From positions 1,922,001 through 1,986,000 of the forward strand of contig OY782499.1 of the NCBI GenBank assembly GCA_963677815.1: 64,000 bases of DNA. Direction: 5' to 3'. The DNA comes from JAEKNW01 sp963677815 (lineage in GTDB: Bacteria > Cloacimonadota > Cloacimonadia > Cloacimonadales > JAFGVF01). The notes under the pieces are model-generated. The model saw only the letters and a list, made by a program, of their open reading frames with translations. It did not search any database and had not been told where the DNA came from. How positions within the stretch are numbered: position 1 is the stretch's first letter; every line of letters starts with the position of its first letter. This document shows, piece after piece, positions 34,598-42,882 of the stretch. The position numbers and the translations under genes were made by a program.

Positions 34598-36025
34598 TTA
34601 GAAAAATAATTTTATTCCAGCTTTGAATTCGGTATCATTAATGTCATCATCAAGGTAAGAAGTATTGTCTTGATTAAGTAAATTTGTAAGTTCAGACCAG
34701 ATACTAAGCCAATTATTGAATTTATAATTTGCCTGTAAATCTAAGATATGACAGTTATCCACTTCTATGTTAAAGTCATTGTGCAGTCCTTTCTCAAAGC
34801 GATAATCTACAGCTAGTAGCAAGTCTGTAAATTGATAGGATATAGAATTGCTTATTCTAAATTCTGGAGTAAAGGGAAGGTAATCACTATCAAAATTATG
34901 ATAATCAATATATTCAGCTTTGGAAGATAAGGTAAAAGCCTTATTCTGATAAGATATTTTGCCATAATAAGAGCAATACCAGTAGGAGTCATAGTAGATT
35001 CCTTGTCCTGTCTGATTTCCCCTGTAAATAGGAGAATCGACAGCATACAGGTAGTGGTTTCCTAATGACCAGGTGAGAAATTTAAAGTAAGATACTTCGA
35101 TATTAGCATTTCCTGGCACAAAGTTATCTGTTATAGTATTAGAATAATGGCCATATAGGTGTTTTGAATAGATGTCAGCATAAGTATCATTTTTGATGTA
35201 AGGTTTATTAGTTAACTTAAGACTTAGATTATTCTTGTTTAGGTATAAGTTAAGGATCGGAGCTAAGATGATTTTATCTTCATTAATACCAGACCATAGA
35301 CCAAAGCTAGCAAAGTTTTCATAATATATTCCAATAGCTGTATGGGCATATTTATGATTGTTTAATATAGAAAGGTTAGCATAAATATTTTCCATTGGCT
35401 TAATGTCAGCCTGACTTTCAAAGTTAATAAAAGAGTCACTACTAGAGAAGTTTTTACTATCCTCAATTTGACCTTTAATTAAAAATCTTCTTACTAGTTC
35501 AGACTTTGTATTCTCAAATTCATAAGCTATAGCAAGGTTTTGAGTCTTGTTTTCTATATCAATTGTATTGGTCACTTTTTTACTTTTCAAGTAATTAGCA
35601 GTCAGATAAATTTTATGGTTATTAATTGTATAGTTGTTATCAAAAGATGAGATAAATGCTTTTCTATCCCCCTTATCATTCCTGTAAAGATAGTCAAAAA
35701 TATGCCTGTAATTCTTTAAGGAAAGATAATTAGTTAGTTCAAATAAGTCTTTATTACCTGAAGAAATATTAAGGAAGTTTGTAAGTTTCTTTTGGGGAAA
35801 GAGGATGAAATCACCCTGCAGAGGTCTGCCATGATAAGCATAATTGAATTTTATCAAAGAATCAACTTTCACATCTCTTTGGTATTTGATGGGAAGAAGT
35901 TCTAGTTCACTTTGCAAATCAGCCTTAGTCTCGACAACAATAGGTTCTCTTTGGTCATCAAGAATATCTTGGGCAAAGTTAAGAGATGATACTAGGATTA
36001 TTGCTAATATTAATATATTCTTCAT
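34598..36025 (-). CDS. Outer-membrane beta-barrel protein, TonB-receptor-like C-terminus
   Basis: This 475-residue protein has a signal peptide (MKNILILAIILVSSLNFAQ). Many alternating aromatic/polar strands of 8-12 residues fill residues of about 75-475. The last strands (LQANYKFNNWLSIWSELTNLLNQ and the final KAGIKLFF) resemble the end of TonB-dependent receptors, with a terminal Phe as in barrel proteins. No plug domain is seen, so it is probably a pore or ligand-binding barrel. It starts 6 bp after the TPR gene, and the two probably form one envelope unit. Confidence 0.7.
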   Translation of the reverse strand: MKNILILAIILVSSLNFAQDILDDQREPIVVETKADLQSELELLPIKYQRDVKVDSLIKFNYAYHGRPLQGDFILFPQKKLTNFLNISSGNKDLFELTNYLSLKNYRHIFDYLYRNDKGDRKAFISSFDNNYTINNHKIYLTANYLKSKKVTNTIDIENKTQNLAIAYEFENTKSELVRRFLIKGQIEDSKNFSSSDSFINFESQADIKPMENIYANLSILNNHKYAHTAIGIYYENFASFGLWSGINEDKIILAPILNLYLNKNNLSLKLTNKPYIKNDTYADIYSKHLYGHYSNTITDNFVPGNANIEVSYFKFLTWSLGNHYLYAVDSPIYRGNQTGQGIYYDSYWYCSYYGKISYQNKAFTLSSKAEYIDYHNFDSDYLPFTPEFRISNSISYQFTDLLLAVDYRFEKGLHNDFNIEVDNCHILDLQANYKFNNWLSIWSELTNLLNQDNTSYLDDDINDTEFKAGIKLFF

Positions 36026-36031
36026 AGTAAC

Positions 36032-38935
36032 CTACTTAAAGAGCTTTTGGCGGAGGTAGGAAGTTTGCCAGTCAGGAAGTTTATTGTGGAAGAGATCAAA
36101 GTTCTGTCTTGCTTTATCTTTATGTCCAAGATAATGTTGACTCAATATTAAGTAATAACTTGCTTTGATATTTAGTTCAGAATAATCAGGAAAGAGGTAA
36201 ACAACTCTCATCATATTAAGGGCAGTATTTTCAAAATCTTGCTTCTTAAAGGAGTTAAGACCTAATAGGTAATAGCTTAGAGAAGCAATTTTATCATCTG
36301 ATGATTCAGATTGTCTTTGGATGTAATTTATGTCAGCTTCTTGTTTATTGTTAAGTTTCCATTCATTAAAGAGCAATTTACCATAATCTTTGGCTAAGCC
36401 CTCAGCAGACTTATCAAACTGATTGTAGGAAGTAACAAAGGAAGTATCATTGCTGGCAACTTTTAATTCTAAACTTTGAAACCAGATGTCAATTTCCTTA
36501 GAAACAACTAAAGCATCGTCAAGAACTTTTAGTGCATTAAGGGTATCTTTACGAACTAAGAAAGCATCTGACCAAGCTGAATATAAATCAGCATCCTTGT
36601 GCCAGGATGTTAAATTGGAATATAATGAATCTGCTTTTTCGTATAACTTATTTTTAGCATAAGCTTTAGCAAGAGTTTGATTAATTACCTTATTTTGCTT
36701 ATCTTGTGGATAATCTTTTAATAAGGCTTGAGCTGTTTTAATCACATCATCCCATTTCTCTGTATCATTTTCATAGAGAAGAGTAATCTGACTAAGAGTC
36801 TGGGAAATGTTTGAATTTTTGATTTTGTTGGCTAAAGTAGCTAAATCAGAACGATAATCTTTAGTCTTGTCATTTAGAACAGTCCATTTGATACCTAAAA
36901 GAGAGTTTTTTAACTCTTTGCTATTAGGATTATTTTGAAGAATTTCAGCATAGGTGTCAAAAGCATCTTTATATTGCTTAAGATTATAGTAGGAATCACC
37001 GATGTTAAGTTTAACATAGTTTATTTTTGTTGAAATAGGATAAGTTAATAAGAACTCTTGGAAGAGGTTAATAGCATCATTATATCTTTTTCCATTAAGG
37101 GCGGAGTTTCCTGCTAAAATCAGATAATCTTCAGAGGTTGTAGAGAAGTTTGATAAAGACCTAAAAGTCCTTTCAGCCATTTTAAAATCACCTTTTAAAT
37201 AGTAGGTCCAACCTAATCTACTAGTGATAAGCGAAATATCATCATTTTTAACAGCTTGGTTTGAAGAAAGTTGATAGTATTCAATAGCCTTATCATAATC
37301 TTTTAAATTATAATAGATGTTTCCTTTGATTAAGTTTACTCGGAAATTATATAGAGGACTTGCTGGTATATTAGCCAGTCCATCAAAAGATTCTTGCCAG
37401 TTACTCAAGAGGTAATTAACTTCAGCTATTCTCATCCAGATAGAAGAAGGGTCAGTCGCATTTGGAAGTGCCATTTGGAACCATTCTAAAGCAGTAGTAA
37501 GATTATTATTGATTACATTAATTTCACCTAAGTAGAAATAAACAGTTGAAATATGTTTGTAAGTTGGATAAGTTTTTGAAAGCTCTATCAAACTGGTATT
37601 AGCTTTAGTGAAAACTCCTGAATCAAAGTAAGTTAGACCAATTTTATAAAGTACTTCATCATAATATCTTCCTTGAGGATAAAGTTCTTGATAATATTCA
37701 AAGAAAGAAATGGCCTTGCTTTTTAGAGAGCTAGTGAAGTAAATATCACCTATTAAGAAAAGAAGTTTCTCTCTTGTGTCATTATCTATATTTGAATTAT
37801 TAGCTTGTAAAAACCATTCAAGAGATTGCTCATAGTTCTCGTTCAAGTAGAGGATAAAACCTTTAAGATAGTAAGCATTTCCTAAGTAATTACTTTGTGG
37901 ATTATCTTTTATGAAATTATCTAATTGACTATAATATTTCATATTTTCCTGGATAACCCTGTCTTTTTCTTCAGTGTTTCCTCTTGGGGGAGCAATGGAA
38001 GAGTTTATCATTTCAAAGAAACTTAGCTCTTGTATTTTTTGGATGTTAGAGCTTTGGGCAAGTTGAGAAAATATCGTATTAGCAAGTTTAAGGTCACCCT
38101 TTGCTTTATAAGCTAAGGCTATATGAAACTGCTTAATATCAGTTGTAGGCTGGATGGTTTTTAAAATATTCAAGGCTTGGTCATATTTTTGTAGTTGATA
38201 GTAGGCTTGACCAATAATGATTGCGTAATCACTATGAAGTCTAGAATAGGATGGTATTTGATATTTAGTATCTTGGATAATTGTCTTATAATCTAGTTTT
38301 TGATATAAGTAGTCAAACCATTCTAAGACAATTTGATTAACAAATTCATCTGAATACTTTGTGTAAGTAGAATCTAATATACTTCTAGCATCTCTAATTT
38401 TATTGCTTTTTAGTTTGATTTGAAAGGCTAAATAGTTCATCATTGAAGAATCTTCTGTTTGATAGGCTAAATCAAGATTAGCTTGGGCTTGCGTGAGGTT
38501 ATCCCTCTCTAAAGCAATTCTTCCCTTCCAATAATAGGCCTGACCTATGTCTGAATGCTTAGCATAATTTTCTATGAATTTATCAGCATAATTCTCCGCA
38601 GAAACATAGTCCTCCAAAAAGAATTTAGTTTGAATTAAGGCCAAAATCACAAGGGGTTTTATATCTTGATCACTATTAACTTCGAGCTTGCTTAGAGAAT
38701 TATCAGCTTTAGTAATATTGTTTTGTAAAAATGCTATCATCGCATCATAATAGTCGGCTTTTAAGATAAATTCACTGCTGGGATATTTATCTTTAAATCT
38801 AATAATCTCTTGCTTGGCAAAATCAAGATTATCCCGTTGATATAGTTCTTCAATAAATCTGAATTCTCTCTTCTCGTTACAAAATAGAGATACGACCATA
38901 ATGAGAGAAATAGTTAAAACTACTACCTTTTTCAT
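36032..38935 (-). CDS. Large periplasmic TPR-repeat protein
   Basis: This 967-residue exported protein has a signal sequence of about 19 residues. It is made almost wholly of TPR-like helix pairs; clear units include QAYYWKGRIALERDNLTQA, GNIYYNLKDYDKAIEYYQLS and IGDSYYNLKQYKDAFDTYAE. A weak TolA/YbgF-like pattern is present (YPQGRYYDEVLYKIGLTYF). It is likely a scaffold at the cell envelope. It is directly upstream of a barrel protein on the same strand, suggesting that it helps assemble or feed that protein. No enzyme motif is seen. Confidence 0.78.
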   Translation of the reverse strand: MKKVVVLTISLIMVVSLFCNEKREFRFIEELYQRDNLDFAKQEIIRFKDKYPSSEFILKADYYDAMIAFLQNNITKADNSLSKLEVNSDQDIKPLVILALIQTKFFLEDYVSAENYADKFIENYAKHSDIGQAYYWKGRIALERDNLTQAQANLDLAYQTEDSSMMNYLAFQIKLKSNKIRDARSILDSTYTKYSDEFVNQIVLEWFDYLYQKLDYKTIIQDTKYQIPSYSRLHSDYAIIIGQAYYQLQKYDQALNILKTIQPTTDIKQFHIALAYKAKGDLKLANTIFSQLAQSSNIQKIQELSFFEMINSSIAPPRGNTEEKDRVIQENMKYYSQLDNFIKDNPQSNYLGNAYYLKGFILYLNENYEQSLEWFLQANNSNIDNDTREKLLFLIGDIYFTSSLKSKAISFFEYYQELYPQGRYYDEVLYKIGLTYFDSGVFTKANTSLIELSKTYPTYKHISTVYFYLGEINVINNNLTTALEWFQMALPNATDPSSIWMRIAEVNYLLSNWQESFDGLANIPASPLYNFRVNLIKGNIYYNLKDYDKAIEYYQLSSNQAVKNDDISLITSRLGWTYYLKGDFKMAERTFRSLSNFSTTSEDYLILAGNSALNGKRYNDAINLFQEFLLTYPISTKINYVKLNIGDSYYNLKQYKDAFDTYAEILQNNPNSKELKNSLLGIKWTVLNDKTKDYRSDLATLANKIKNSNISQTLSQITLLYENDTEKWDDVIKTAQALLKDYPQDKQNKVINQTLAKAYAKNKLYEKADSLYSNLTSWHKDADLYSAWSDAFLVRKDTLNALKVLDDALVVSKEIDIWFQSLELKVASNDTSFVTSYNQFDKSAEGLAKDYGKLLFNEWKLNNKQEADINYIQRQSESSDDKIASLSYYLLGLNSFKKQDFENTALNMMRVVYLFPDYSELNIKASYYLILSQHYLGHKDKARQNFDLFHNKLPDWQTSYLRQKLFK

Positions 38936-39108
38936 AGATTCTCCATAAAATTTTATTGTAAATATGTGAAATTAATATAAATATACAACTTAATTATGGC
39001 TTATTTATCTTGTTAGAGTGTCAAGGAAAAAATCTTTAATCAGAGACTTTGACTTTCATAAACTGGACACCAACTAAATGAATAGGATCTAAAGCAGTTA
39101 TTAATTAT

Positions 39109-39166
39109 CTTGATTGTTACTATCTCAATTGTTTATTGGAAACTTATTGAGACAGTAACAATCAAG
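39109..39166. repeat. Palindromic element, family B, copy 3
   Basis: The arms are 21 bp (CTTGATTGTTACTATCTCAA plus T, and its complement) with one mismatch. The 16-base loop contains TTTATTGGA, the complement of the TCCAATAAA in copy 2, so this copy is in the opposite orientation. Confidence 0.87.
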
Positions 39167-39176
39167 CAAGGGTTAT

Positions 39177-39335
39177 CATGGACTGAGACCATCCTTGGTC
39201 TCAGAATAATGTGGATGCAGGGATGCTTCCACTCCATACCCATACCCATACCCATCCCCATACCCATCCCCATACCCATACCCATCCCCATACCCATACC
39301 CATACCCATCCCCATACCCATACCCATACCCATCC
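39177..39335 (+). repeat. Left flank repeat: conserved leader plus 17 CCATAC/CCATCC hexamers
   Basis: A leader (39177-39233) contains the perfect hairpin TGAGACCA-TCCT-TGGTCTCA and GGGATGCTTCCACT. It is followed by 17 uninterrupted hexamers at 39234-39335: 12 CCATAC and 5 CCATCC. The leader is nearly the same as that of the 51-bp array at 46099, on the other side of the restriction genes. Confidence 0.9.
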
Positions 39336-39356
39336 CTGCTTCTACTCCTTAACAGG

Positions 39357-39388
39357 TAATAACTGGGAATGCGGATGACCACATCCGC
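39357..39388 (+). repeat. ATAACTGGGAA hairpin repeat, copy 2
   Basis: ATAACTGGGAAT is followed by GCGGATG-ACCA-CATCCGC. Nearly identical to 8782-8811. Confidence 0.75.
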
Positions 39389-39442
39389 AAAGCTCAGCAG
39401 TATATAATCTTGAAAGAAATGCTTCTATTATAAAAAAAGTTC

Positions 39443-39481
39443 TTGACTCAAATTATAGAAAAATATACAATTATTGTATAT
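39443..39481 (+). promoter_or_regulatory. mod promoter with overlapping palindromic operator
   Basis: TTGACT (39443-39448), a 17-base spacer and TACAAT (39466-39471) form a good promoter 36 bp before the mod start. The palindrome ATATACAA-TTA-TTGTATAT (39463-39481) covers the -10 box and the likely start site, so a dimeric protein bound there would block transcription. The regulator is not encoded next to it. Confidence 0.7.
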
Positions 39482-39507
39482 AATTTATAAACATAAAAGG
39501 ATAAATT

Positions 39508-41538
39508 ATGGAAAAACTTAAAATGCAAAGCCCAGATAAAATAGATGAAAATTTAGACAAGATAGCCAAACTCTTTCCCAACGTAATTACGGAAAGTAAA
39601 GACCAAGAAGGTAATATCACCAAAGCAATAGACTTTGACCTCCTAAAGCAAAGCCTATCATCTGTCTTAGTAGAAGATGATGCTGAACGCTACAGACTTG
39701 ACTGGCCTGGGAAAAAAGCTTCCCTGCTAAAAGCTAATAGCCCCATAAATAAAACCTTAAGACCCTGCCGAGAAGAGAGTGTGAATTTTGATACAACTGA
39801 AAATCTCTACTTAGAAGGGGATAACTTCCAAGTTCTGAAAATCCTCCAAGAAAGCTACCTCAACAAGGTTAAGATGATTTATATAGACCCTCCTTACAAT
39901 ACAGGCAAAGACTTTGTCTATACAGATAATTTCAAAGTAGCTAAAGAAGATTATGAAGAGGAAATAGGGCTTTATGATGAAGAAGGAGGTAAACTCTTTC
40001 GCAATACTGATACTAATGGCAGGTTTCACTCAGACTGGCTGTCTATGATGTATGAAAGACTTATTGTTGCTCGTGATTTGCTTAGAGAAGACGGAGTTAT
40101 CTTTATTTCTATTGATGATAATGAAGTCCATAATTTAAGAAAGATTTGTGATGAGGTCTTTGGGGAGGAGAATTTTGTTACTGACCTTATTTGGGAAAAA
40201 AAGAAAAAAGGTACATTTCTTTCAAATTCAATTACGAATGTAAAAGAAGATATTCTTGTGTATTCAAAAAATTGCTCAAGCTTTAATGGATTAATTGGAG
40301 AAATTAATAGTGATGTAGAAACTTATCCTTGTATAAATGCTTCCAACAAAAGAGAACTGAGAACAATCCCTAAAGGAATCATTAGTAAATATAAGTATCC
40401 AAATTATAAATTAGAAAAAGGTTCAGAAATTTCAGTAACAACTATGAGTTTAAAACTTCATTCAGATTTAATTATTGAGAATAATATTCTAGCAAAAGAT
40501 CTAATTATTGAGGGGAACTGGCGTTATAACCAAGAAAGAATGACTGCTTATTCATTAAATCAGGAAATTTATATTACACAAGATTTATATTTAAGAAGAA
40601 AAGTGACTGAACCTAGAGAAAAGACATTAAAAGATTTACTTCCTCGAATTGGAACAAATCCTAAATTGAAATATAAGTATTTTAATACTAACAATTTATT
40701 TGAAGATGGCTGGGGGTCTAACGAAGATGGAGAGGAAGAAATCCGACTAATCCTTGAATCTAAAGGGATCATGGATTATCCTAAACCTTCAAAACTGCTA
40801 AAGAAACTAATAGCTTCAATACGAGATAAAAGATCAATAATCCTCGACTTCTTCTCCGGTTCAGCCACCACAGCCCATGCCGTAATGCAGTTAAATGCTG
40901 AAGATGGAGGAAACCGTAAATTCATCATGGTTCAGCTTCCTGAAAAGACAGATGAAAAGTCTGAAGCTTATAAGGCAGGTTATAAAACTATATCTGATAT
41001 TGGCAAAGAGCGGATTCGTCGAGCCGGTAAGCAGATTATGGATGACTTAAGAGCTGAGCGAGATAAGTTAGCTGAGAAAATCTTTGAAGATGATAAGTTA
41101 AAGGAAGTACAGGATAAGCTGGATAATTTGGATATAGGGTTTAGGGTTTATAAGACAGATTCTTCTAATATGAAAGATGTCTTTTATCATCCTAATGATT
41201 ATGAGCAGATGACAGTAGAGAACTTAGTTTCTAATACTAAAGAAGATAGGAGTCCGGAAGACTTATTAACTCAGGTGATTTTAGATTTAGGTTTGGAGTT
41301 AAATTTACCAATAGAAAAGCAGAGAATTAAGAAGAACGATGTTTATTTTGTTTTACATAATTCTTTGGTTGCCTGTTTTGATGATGAATTGGACTTTGAG
41401 ATAGTAGATGAAATAGCAAAGGTAAAGCCTCTCAAAGTTGTCTTTAAGGACTCAAGTTTTAAGGATGATAAGGATAGGATAAATTTAGAGTCGAGATTTA
41501 AGAGATTATCACCTGATACAGCTATTAAGGTACTGTAA
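39508..41538 (+). CDS. mod: Type III restriction-modification DNA methyltransferase (Mod)
   Basis: This 676-residue adenine-N6 methyltransferase of the beta class has the catalytic motif DPPY (127-130) in KMIYIDPPYNTGKDF ahead of the AdoMet motif LDFFSGSATTAHA (about 446-458). The target-recognition region lies between them (about 230-430) and looks unlike its surroundings. Mod recognises and methylates the site and is also needed for cutting by Res. AAAGGA lies before the ATG. res is not adjacent: a 324-bp gap and a DUF1016 gene intervene. The long insert before motif I sets the sequence specificity, which cannot be read by eye. Confidence 0.93.
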   Translation: MEKLKMQSPDKIDENLDKIAKLFPNVITESKDQEGNITKAIDFDLLKQSLSSVLVEDDAERYRLDWPGKKASLLKANSPINKTLRPCREESVNFDTTENLYLEGDNFQVLKILQESYLNKVKMIYIDPPYNTGKDFVYTDNFKVAKEDYEEEIGLYDEEGGKLFRNTDTNGRFHSDWLSMMYERLIVARDLLREDGVIFISIDDNEVHNLRKICDEVFGEENFVTDLIWEKKKKGTFLSNSITNVKEDILVYSKNCSSFNGLIGEINSDVETYPCINASNKRELRTIPKGIISKYKYPNYKLEKGSEISVTTMSLKLHSDLIIENNILAKDLIIEGNWRYNQERMTAYSLNQEIYITQDLYLRRKVTEPREKTLKDLLPRIGTNPKLKYKYFNTNNLFEDGWGSNEDGEEEIRLILESKGIMDYPKPSKLLKKLIASIRDKRSIILDFFSGSATTAHAVMQLNAEDGGNRKFIMVQLPEKTDEKSEAYKAGYKTISDIGKERIRRAGKQIMDDLRAERDKLAEKIFEDDKLKEVQDKLDNLDIGFRVYKTDSSNMKDVFYHPNDYEQMTVENLVSNTKEDRSPEDLLTQVILDLGLELNLPIEKQRIKKNDVYFVLHNSLVACFDDELDFEIVDEIAKVKPLKVVFKDSSFKDDKDRINLESRFKRLSPDTAIKVL

Positions 41539-41570
41539 GATGATCTATAATAAGAAGAAAAGACTTTCAC

Positions 41571-41610
41571 ACGAATTATCACGAATTAAGACGAATTAAC
41601 ACTAATTAAG
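41571..41610 (+). repeat. Four 10-bp tandem units (ACGAATTANN)
   Basis: ACGAATTATC, ACGAATTAAG, ACGAATTAAC and ACTAATTAAG follow each other exactly at 10-bp steps, so each lies on the same DNA face. They start 32 bp after the mod stop. Confidence 0.8.
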
Positions 41611-41756
41611 AAAGAAGAATCCTTAACACAGAGGTAGTTTAAGACAAAGAGAGGGAGTGAGGGAGAGAGGATGAGCGTTTTTTGTATCGCTTACGCGATG
41701 AGATTTAGGAGTTTCACAGAGTTTTAAGAAATGAATGAAGACTTCTTCTGTCGGAC

Positions 41757-41775
41757 GGTGGAGATTCTCTCCGCC
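41757..41775 (+). terminator. Hairpin between mod and the DUF1016 gene
   Basis: GGTGGAGA-TTC-TCTCCGCC (one G-T pair) is followed by TTATTTAT. It could end mod transcription. Nearly the same hairpin follows the M18 gene at 8745. Confidence 0.5.
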
Positions 41776-41796
41776 TTATTTATGAATATAAAATGA

Positions 41797-41820
41797 ATTT
41801 CGAACACATGTATTCGAAAT
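41797..41820 (+). promoter_or_regulatory. Perfect inverted repeat upstream of the DUF1016 gene
   Basis: ATTTCGAA-CACATGTA-TTCGAAAT has 8-bp arms and lies 42 bp before the start codon. It has the form of an operator; the binding protein is unknown. Confidence 0.55.
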
Positions 41821-41862
41821 TGTAATGGTCGAAATATGGATCGTTAGCAAAGGTATTTTAAA

Positions 41863-42882
41863 ATGATTAATAAATTAGTTACAGAAATTAAAAGTGTTAT
41901 CAACTCATCGAGAAATGAGGCAATTAGGTCAGTGAACTTTGCCAGAGTCTTGATGTATCATAATATTGGTAGGATAATTGTTACTGAGTTACAGAATAAT
42001 AATGAGAGAGCTGATTATGGTTCCTACTTGCTTAAAACCATCTCTGACTCTATAACTCCTGAGTTTGGAAGTGGTTTCTCAGTTCGGATTTTAGAAATTG
42101 CCAGACAATTCTATAGAGAATTCCCAATTACGAATGCACTGCATTCGCAATTGAACTGGACGCAATATAGACTATTGTTAGCGATTGACAATAATGATAA
42201 GAGAGATTTCTATATAGCAGAAGCAGTAAAAAATAATTGGTCATCAAGACAGTTGGAAAGACAGGTTAATAGCCACTTATATGAAAGATTGTTAATGAGT
42301 AATGATAAAGAGTCTGTTTTAGCTGTAGCTCGAAATATTAAACATCCAGAGACTGCCAGAGAAATAATAAAAGACCCTATGTTTTTAGAGTTTTTAGGTT
42401 TGGAAAAGAAAGCTCATTATTATGAAGTTGAGTTTGAGACAGCAATAATAAGTCATTTACAAGAATTTCTCTTAGAATTAGGTAATGGCTTTTCCTTTGT
42501 AGCCAGACAAAAAAGAATACATTTAGAAGATGATAACTTTTTTATTGATTTAGTCTTTTATAATCGTTTATTAAAGTGTTTTGTTTTATTTGAAATTAAA
42601 AATCATAAATTAACTCATCAAGATTTAGGGCAATTACAGATGTATGTTAATTATTATGATAGAATAGAAAAATTACCTGAAGAGAATCCAACAATAGGGG
42701 TTTTGTTATGTGCTGATAAGAACGATACTATGGTTTCTTTTGCTTTGCCTGAGAACAATAACACTATTCTGGCAAGTTCTTATAAACTTTATTTACCCAG
42801 TGAAGAGCAATTAATCAGTGAAATTAAAAAAGAAATTAATGAATTAGAAGAAAAACGAGCAAATTATGAAATTAAAATTTAA
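41863..42882 (+). CDS. DUF1016/YhcG-family PD-(D/E)XK nuclease
   Basis: This 339-residue protein has two parts: an N-terminal helical domain (about 1-155, with the family-typical LNWTQYRLLLAI) and a C-terminal nuclease fold. The nuclease motif is IDLVFYNRLLKCFVLFEIK (about 226-245; Asp and Glu-x-Lys), followed by DLGQLQMYVNYYDR. The family is frequent in restriction and other defence loci, but its exact role is not settled. It overlaps the start of res by 17 bp, so the two are translationally coupled. Here it probably assists or adds to the type III system. Confidence 0.88.
   Translation: MINKLVTEIKSVINSSRNEAIRSVNFARVLMYHNIGRIIVTELQNNNERADYGSYLLKTISDSITPEFGSGFSVRILEIARQFYREFPITNALHSQLNWTQYRLLLAIDNNDKRDFYIAEAVKNNWSSRQLERQVNSHLYERLLMSNDKESVLAVARNIKHPETAREIIKDPMFLEFLGLEKKAHYYEVEFETAIISHLQEFLLELGNGFSFVARQKRIHLEDDNFFIDLVFYNRLLKCFVLFEIKNHKLTHQDLGQLQMYVNYYDRIEKLPEENPTIGVLLCADKNDTMVSFALPENNNTILASSYKLYLPSEEQLISEIKKEINELEEKRANYEIKI

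Larger units (their letters stand above)
38936..39507. other. Intergenic gap left of the restriction cassette
   Basis: No gene is supported. In order it contains family B copy 3, a conserved leader plus hexamer array, an ATAACTGGGAA hairpin, and the mod promoter with a palindrome. The open frames seen across the hexamers (Pro-Ile or Gly-Met runs) are products of the repeat. Confidence 0.7.
41539..41862. other. Gap between mod and the DUF1016 gene
   Basis: It contains a 10-bp tandem repeat, a hairpin that may end mod transcription, and a perfect inverted repeat before the next gene. No coding frame with a ribosome-binding site is seen. Confidence 0.6.

Noticed and set aside
39110..39382. Pro-Ile and Gly-Met or Gly-Tyr repeat proteins over the hexamer array
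   Set aside because: These are low-complexity products of CCATAC/CCATCC repeats, with competing frames on both strands and no start signals.
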